From Pseudomonas multiresinivorans (GTDB taxonomy: Bacteria > Pseudomonadota > Gammaproteobacteria > Pseudomonadales > Pseudomonadaceae): a stretch of 64,000 bases of DNA. Below the pieces are notes generated by a model that saw nothing but the letters and a program-made list of their open reading frames with translations, did not search any database and was not told the origin of the DNA. The stretch is taken from assembly GCF_012971725.1 (NCBI RefSeq), contig NZ_CP048833.1, positions 62,001 through 126,000 on the forward strand. Reading direction: 5' to 3'. A program made the position numbers and the translations under genes. The stretch's first letter is position 1; each line of letters opens with the position of its first letter. This document shows, one piece after another, positions 58,992 through 64,000 of the stretch.

Positions 58992-61900
58992 GGGCCTTCA
59001 CCAGCTTGTGGATATTCTCCAGCAGCTCGGATTCCTGGTACGGCTTGCCCAGGTACTGGTTGACGCCGATGGCCAGGGCACGGTCGCGGTGCTTCTCGCC
59101 GGTACGGGAGGTAATCATGATGATCGGCAGGTCCTTCAGCTGTTCATCGTGGCGCACCAGCGTGGCCACCTCGAAGCCGTCCATGCGCGGCATCTCGATG
59201 TCCAGCAGCATGATGTCGGGCTTGTGGTCCTGCAGCTGGGCGATGGCGTCCACCCCGTCCTTGGCGGTGAGCACGTTCATGCCGTTGCGCTCCAGCAGGC
59301 GGCTGGTGACCTTGCGCACGGTGACCGAGTCGTCCACCACCATGACCAGGGTCGGGCGCTGGTGCTCGATTTCCGCCACGCTCGGGCCTGCCAGCTGGCG
59401 GCGCGGCGCGTGCTGGATGAGCTGAGCGTGGAGCACACGGATGGTCGCCAGCAGGTCGAGAATCACCACCACGCGACCGTCACCGAGGATGGTCGCACCG
59501 GAGATGCCACTGACGCCGGCGAATTGCGCACCGAGGCTCTTCACCACGATCTCGCGCGAGCCGGCCAGGGCGTCCACCTGCACTGCCACGGCGTGGTCCG
59601 CCGAGCGCACCAGGATCACCGGCAGCGGCAGCGACTGACCGACCAGCTTGGGATGCTGGCCGTTGTTGAGCAGGTCGCCGAGGTATTTCAGTTCATAGCT
59701 CTGGCCGGCGTATTCGAAGCTCGGCGCGGCGCCGGACTCGTCGGCGGCGGCCTGTTCGTAGAGTGCCTCCAGCTCGTACGGGGAGACCCGCACAATGCCT
59801 TCGATGGTGTTCAGCGGCAGGGCGTAGAGGTCCTCGCCGGAAAGCACCATCAGCGCGCGGTTCACCGACACGGTGAACGGCAGGCGGATATCGAACTTCG
59901 TCCCCTCGCCAACGCTGGACTGGATGCTCATGGAGCCACCGAGCTGTTTCACCTCGGAGTTCACCACATCCATGCCCACGCCCCGGCCGGAAATCTGCGT
60001 GACCTTCTCGGCGGTGCTGAAGCCGGCCTCGAGGATGAACTGCAGCACCTCGTGGTCATTCAGCTCGCTGTCGTCGGTCATCAGGCCGCGCTCGATGGCC
60101 TTGCGGCGCACCGCTTCCAGGCGGATGCCGGCGCCGTCGTCGGCCAGGGTCAGGAGGATGTCGCCACCCTCGCGGCCCAAGGTCAGGCGGATGGTGCCCT
60201 GCTCCGACTTGCCGGCCATGCGGCGTGCTTCGCCGGACTCGATGCCGTGGTCGACCGCGTTGCGCAGCATGTGCTCCAGCGGCGCGACGATGCGTTCAAG
60301 CACGGTACGGTCCATCTCGCCTTCGGCGTTGCTGACCACGAACTCGACCTGCTTGCCCAGCTCGCTCGCCACCTGGCGGACGATCCGCCGCAGGCGCGGC
60401 ACCAGGCGGTCGAACGGCACCATGCGGGTGCGCATCAGGCCTTCCTGCAGCTCCGTGTTGACCCGCGCCTGTTGCAGCAGCAGGGTCTCGGCGTCGCGGT
60501 TCTTCGCGGCCAGGGTTTCCTTGAGGTCGAACAGGTCGGAAGCGGACTCGAACAGCGCGCGGGAGAGCTGTTGCAGCTGCGAGTAGCGGTCCATTTCCAG
60601 CGGGTCGAAATCTTCATAGCCGGCGCGCTCGGCGTCGGCCTGGTGGCGCGAGAGGATCTGCGCCTGGGTTTCGGTATCCAGGCGCCGCAACTGGTCACGA
60701 ACCCGCTCGATGGTCGCGTCCATTTCGCCCAGGGTCGAACCGACGTCGCTCACCTGCTGCTCGACGCGGCCGCGGAAGATGGAGGTCTCACCGGCGAGGT
60801 TGACCAGCCCTTCGAGCAGTTGCGCGGGTACCTTCACCAGTTCCTGCGGCGCACGGCGCGCAGCGGCTTCCTGGGCGGCTTCCTGGGCACGGCGAACGAA
60901 GGGCAGCACCACCGGCGCATCGAGGCGCTGCGGTACGGCAGCGGCCATGATGGCTTCCGGCAGCACCGGCAGGTTCACCGGGGCCGGCTGTTCGGCGAGC
61001 GGTTCTTCGTCGATGGATTCCTCGAACTGGCTTTCGGCGCTCTCGACCTCACCCAGGTGCAGGCGCAACTGGTCGACCTCGGCCTGCAGGCCTTCGAAGC
61101 CGGACTGCACGTCCAGCAGCAGGCTTTCCGGCCAGGGCGCGCCCTGCTGCTGGGCTTCGCCCAGGTGCTGTTCGAGGTCGTGGGCCAGGTCGCCGAGGCT
61201 GGTCTGGCCGGCCAGGCGCGCACCACCCTTGAGGGTATGCAGAATGCGCAGCAGCTCATCCAGCGCACCGTTCTCGCGCTCGGCGTCCCAACGTCCCAGC
61301 GCCTGCTCCATGCCTTCGAGCAGGTCGTCGGCCTCTTCCAGGAAGATATCCAGGATGTCGGCTTCCGGGCCTTCGGGCGCGGCGTGCTGGGAGCTGATCG
61401 CGTGCAGGCTGACGCTGCTGGGGATGCTCAGCTGTTCTTCGGGGTTGGCACGAAATCGGTGGATCGCGTCAATCAGCGATTCACCTCCCGGCACCCGGCG
61501 GTGCTGTTGGACGGCCTCGAGCATCTCGGCGAGACGGTCGTGGCAACGCTGCAGCAATTCGAAGAGCGTCGGGCTGGCGCGCAGGCGCCCGCCGCAGAGG
61601 CCCTCGTAGAGGAATTCCAGTTCGTGGGAGAGGTCGCCGATGGGGCGAATCTCGGCCATCCGCGCACCGCCCTTGAGGGTGTGCAGGTCGCGTTGCAGCG
61701 CTTCCAGCTCGACACTGTTGTCGGGGTTGGCCATCCAGCGCGTCAGTGCGCCGGAGGAGCTTTCGAGGATGTCGAAGCCTTCCTCGAGGAAGATTTCCAC
61801 CAGTTCCTGGTCGCGGTCCGGGTCAAGCTCGTACTCGCTGTCCTGCACGCCTGTCGCCTCGAGGGCAGGCGCCGCGGCAGCGATGACAGGCTCGATGGCA

Positions 61901-64000
61901 GCCGGCTCCTCGGCGATCCCGGCTTCGGCCTCTTCGAGGAAGCTCTGCAGGTCGATCTCTTCGGGCGCAGCGGCCGATTCCGGCTCGGCTTCGGATTGAA
62001 GCTCGGTGCTTTCGAGATCGATGCTCTCAAGATCGGTGCTTTCGAGATCGGTCGCTTGGAGCTCCTCGGCGCTAGCGGCCAACGGCTCGGCCTCGGCGGG
62101 CAGTTCCAGTTCGATATCGGCATCGTTCGGGGCAGTAGTTTCCAGTAGCCCCTCGGCCTCGCTCTCATCCGCCGCAGCGTCCAGCTGCGGTTGCGCGGCC
62201 AGCGCCTGCGGTGCATCCAGGCCGGCGGCCGGATTCTGGCGGAAGGTGCGGATGGTCTGCACCAGGTCCGCCGGGTCGGTCAGCGCCTGGCCGGCCTGCA
62301 GCTGATCGAGCTGGGTCGCCAGGCGGTCGTGGCAGGTGCGCAGCAGGTCGCCCAGCGGCTGGCTGTGCTGGAAGCGATGGTCCAGCAGGCCTTCATAGAG
62401 TGATTCGAGTTCGTGGGACAGATCGCCGATCTCGCGGATTTCCGCCATGCGCGCGCCGCCCTTGAGGGTGTGCAGGTCGCGTTGCAGGGTCGAAAGCGCA
62501 GCGAGGCCCTCGGGCGAGGCCAGCCATTGGTCCAGCGCCTGGCCGGCGTTGTCGAGGATGTCGACCGCCTCTTCGAGGAAGATCGCCACCATTTCCTCAT
62601 CCAGCGCGCGCGGCGGTTGCTGCGGGGCGGGATGGGCGTGCGGGGTTTCGGCGGTGATGACGTCATCGTCATCGTCGTCGGCGGCGCCACGCGGGGCACC
62701 GTCGTTATCGCTGCGCGGCGACCAGCTCAGGCCGTCGGGCAGGTTGTCGTCGTCCACCGGACGGCTGTCGACGAGGAATTCCTCGTCTTCGGCGGGGAAG
62801 TCATCGGCGGTCAGGCTTTCCAGGTCGACGAACTCGACTTCCGGGGCGTCTTCCGATGGCTCGTCCTGGACGGCGGGCACCGGTGCGTCCAGCAGGCGAT
62901 GCAGCGCTTCGACCTGTTCCGGGCGGGCGCTGACCTGCAGCGCCGCAGCCACCTGATCCATCATGCCGATCAGCGCCTCATGGGCGGCCTCGGCGGCGGA
63001 GAAGAAGGCGTCGCCGGTTTCCAGGCGACCCTGGCGCACGGCGCCATAGACTGCCAGCAGCGCATCGGCGAGTTCCGCCATCTGCGGCAGCTCGGCCATC
63101 TGCGCACCACGGCTGAGGGTTTCCAGCTCGTCGTAGAGGGCGCCCAGTTCGTGGCGCTCCTGCGGGTGCTCGCGCCAGCGGCGCAGCAGGTCCTCGGCGT
63201 CGAGCAGGATGTCCATGCCCTCGGCGAGGAACATGCCGATCAATTGCGGATCGTTGCCGCTGCCTTCGCCGCTTTCACCGCGGCGCTTGGCTTCGGCAGC
63301 CTCCAGGCGCTCCTGGTGAACCTGCGCGATGCGCGCCAGCAGTTCCGGGCTGCCTTCGATGGGCGCCAGCGGGCGACCTTCGACGAGCTGGTCGAGGCCG
63401 ACGCGGAACAGGCCTTCGGCGGCGTGCAGCAACTCGGCCTCGCGCAGGTCGACCTGCAGCAGGTTGGTCTTGAATTCCTTCACCAGCCGCTCCAGCGGCG
63501 TGGCAATTTCGGCGATCGGCAGGATGCCGGCCATGTGCGCGCTGCCCTTGAGGGTGTGCAGGGCGCGTTGCAGGTCGTCGGTCACTGGTTGCGGCAGCTG
63601 CTGCGCGCAATCGGCGAGGAAGCCGACCAGGGTTTCCAGGTGGGCTTCGGCTTCGTTGCGGAATATCTCCAGCAACTGCGGATCGAGGCTCTCGTCGAGC
63701 CCTTCGTTGGCCGCCTGGGCAGCGATCTCCTCGACCTCTGCCAGCTCGGGGGTGATGTCCTCGACCTGCGGCGCCGACTCCGGCAGCCCGCCACCGGGCG
63801 GCGGCACCGGCTGCCCCTTGGCCAGGGCGTGGGCGGTAGCGGCCAGGCGGTCGACGTCGTCGCGCTGGCGCTGGGTGCTGGCGGCGTATTCCTCGACCAG
63901 TTCGGGCATCAGCGCGACCACGTCCTGGACCACCTGCAGCACGGCTGGCGAGGCGGCAATGCTGCGGTCGAGCACGCGGTTGAGCAGGTTCTCGATGGAC
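58984..64000 (-). CDS. chpA: ChpA, multi-Hpt CheA-type kinase/response regulator (N-terminus missing)
   Basis: About 1670 C-terminal residues; the N-terminus lies beyond the right edge. From N to C: an Hpt domain with LHTLKGSAHMAG (about 63550); a degenerate one with LETLSRGAQMAEL, where Glu replaces the His (about 63120); three further Hpt domains with LHTLKGGARMAE or LAGQ near 62460, 61670 and 61220; dimerisation and HATPase core (about 60800-59950, AVDHGIESGEARRMAG, DDGAGI); CheW (about 59900-59450); and a receiver (59360-58990, VVDDSVTVRK, LLDIEMPRMDG). Drives type IV pilus twitching and cAMP control with PilG/PilH. Confidence 0.96.
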   Translation of the reverse strand, partial: SIENLLNRVLDRSIAASPAVLQVVQDVVALMPELVEEYAASTQRQRDDVDRLAATAHALAKGQPVPPPGGGLPESAPQVEDITPELAEVEEIAAQAANEGLDESLDPQLLEIFRNEAEAHLETLVGFLADCAQQLPQPVTDDLQRALHTLKGSAHMAGILPIAEIATPLERLVKEFKTNLLQVDLREAELLHAAEGLFRVGLDQLVEGRPLAPIEGSPELLARIAQVHQERLEAAEAKRRGESGEGSGNDPQLIGMFLAEGMDILLDAEDLLRRWREHPQERHELGALYDELETLSRGAQMAELPQMAELADALLAVYGAVRQGRLETGDAFFSAAEAAHEALIGMMDQVAAALQVSARPEQVEALHRLLDAPVPAVQDEPSEDAPEVEFVDLESLTADDFPAEDEEFLVDSRPVDDDNLPDGLSWSPRSDNDGAPRGAADDDDDDVITAETPHAHPAPQQPPRALDEEMVAIFLEEAVDILDNAGQALDQWLASPEGLAALSTLQRDLHTLKGGARMAEIREIGDLSHELESLYEGLLDHRFQHSQPLGDLLRTCHDRLATQLDQLQAGQALTDPADLVQTIRTFRQNPAAGLDAPQALAAQPQLDAAADESEAEGLLETTAPNDADIELELPAEAEPLAASAEELQATDLESTDLESIDLESTELQSEAEPESAAAPEEIDLQSFLEEAEAGIAEEPAAIEPVIAAAAPALEATGVQDSEYELDPDRDQELVEIFLEEGFDILESSSGALTRWMANPDNSVELEALQRDLHTLKGGARMAEIRPIGDLSHELEFLYEGLCGGRLRASPTLFELLQRCHDRLAEMLEAVQQHRRVPGGESLIDAIHRFRANPEEQLSIPSSVSLHAISSQHAAPEGPEADILDIFLEEADDLLEGMEQALGRWDAERENGALDELLRILHTLKGGARLAGQTSLGDLAHDLEQHLGEAQQQGAPWPESLLLDVQSGFEGLQAEVDQLRLHLGEVESAESQFEESIDEEPLAEQPAPVNLPVLPEAIMAAAVPQRLDAPVVLPFVRRAQEAAQEAAARRAPQELVKVPAQLLEGLVNLAGETSIFRGRVEQQVSDVGSTLGEMDATIERVRDQLRRLDTETQAQILSRHQADAERAGYEDFDPLEMDRYSQLQQLSRALFESASDLFDLKETLAAKNRDAETLLLQQARVNTELQEGLMRTRMVPFDRLVPRLRRIVRQVASELGKQVEFVVSNAEGEMDRTVLERIVAPLEHMLRNAVDHGIESGEARRMAGKSEQGTIRLTLGREGGDILLTLADDGAGIRLEAVRRKAIERGLMTDDSELNDHEVLQFILEAGFSTAEKVTQISGRGVGMDVVNSEVKQLGGSMSIQSSVGEGTKFDIRLPFTVSVNRALMVLSGEDLYALPLNTIEGIVRVSPYELEALYEQAAADESGAAPSFEYAGQSYELKYLGDLLNNGQHPKLVGQSLPLPVILVRSADHAVAVQVDALAGSREIVVKSLGAQFAGVSGISGATILGDGRVVVILDLLATIRVLHAQLIQHAPRRQLAGPSVAEIEHQRPTLVMVVDDSVTVRKVTSRLLERNGMNVLTAKDGVDAIAQLQDHKPDIMLLDIEMPRMDGFEVATLVRHDEQLKDLPIIMITSRTGEKHRDRALAIGVNQYLGKPYQESELLENIHKLVKAHV
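61999..62058 (-). repeat. 15-bp tandem repeats in the chpA linker
   Basis: Three to four copies of a 15-bp unit encode repeated pentads LESTD, LESID, LESTE between Hpt domains. In frame, so they would change linker length without breaking the gene. Confidence 0.75.

Noticed and set aside
58948..62148. 1066-codon open frame on the plus strand opposite chpA
   Set aside because: It is the reverse complement of a GC-rich real gene with strong CheA/Hpt homology; the codon bias of chpA keeps the opposite strand open, and no ribosome site or known domain is seen.

Overview
The window is a high-GC Pseudomonas chromosome segment, most like the P. aeruginosa / P. nitroreducens / P. citronellolis group. 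Orthologues of PAO1 genes are recognisable along almost its whole length: creBC, dbpA, hslVU, the medium-chain-length pha cluster, tatABC, mexR/mexAB-oprM, bioA and chpABCDE. Locus comparisons are from memory, not from a search. It is a core-genome region with one insertion sequence; I see no prophage, CRISPR array, tRNA or rRNA gene.

Layout. 0-12 kb: creB and the start of creC, two retropepsin-like periplasmic proteases, an acyltransferase, tandem DUF2780 proteins, a DHA2 efflux pump, a cold-shock gene with a remarkable leader, dbpA, yccS, a periplasmic solute-binding protein and a PAP2 lipoprotein. 12-24 kb: malic enzyme, M48 protease and nuclease, rpmE, priA, argS, a SPOR protein, hslVU behind a sigma32-type promoter, and a DUF971 gene. 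23.8-24.8 kb: an IS481-family element with a 6-bp target duplication inside a REP repeat. 25-33 kb: the PHA cluster phaC1-phaZ-phaC2-phaD facing phaI-phaF, plus a small PHA-granule-region gene. 33-39 kb: ubiE-ubiJ-ubiB, hisI-hisE, tatABC and an rsmE-like gene, packed with start/stop overlaps. 39-44 kb: two tandem chemoreceptors and a UPF0158 gene. 44-55.8 kb: mexAB-oprM with divergent mexR, yceI/cytochrome b561, an FAD amine oxidase, bioA and a second rsmE. 56-64 kb: chpE-chpD-chpC-chpB-chpA, the distal half of the type IV pilus (Pil-Chp) chemosensory operon; chpA runs off the right edge.

How the genes work together. The pha genes make (PhaC1, PhaC2), degrade (PhaZ), regulate (PhaD) and coat (PhaF, PhaI) polyester granules; a -24/-12 promoter precedes phaC1. 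MexAB-OprM is one tripartite efflux pump, and its control region carries two MexR palindromes and a separate TtgR/NalD-type operator. Relative to PAO1 the gene order joins three distant blocks, as expected from two nested inversions across the replication origin.

Points most worth checking: tandem anti-Shine-Dalgarno repeats in the cold-shock leader, mutually exclusive hairpins between phaZ and phaC2, the rpmE terminator doubling as signal-peptide code for the next gene, a transposase that takes its stop codon from the target duplication, and an N-terminally extended PhaZ.
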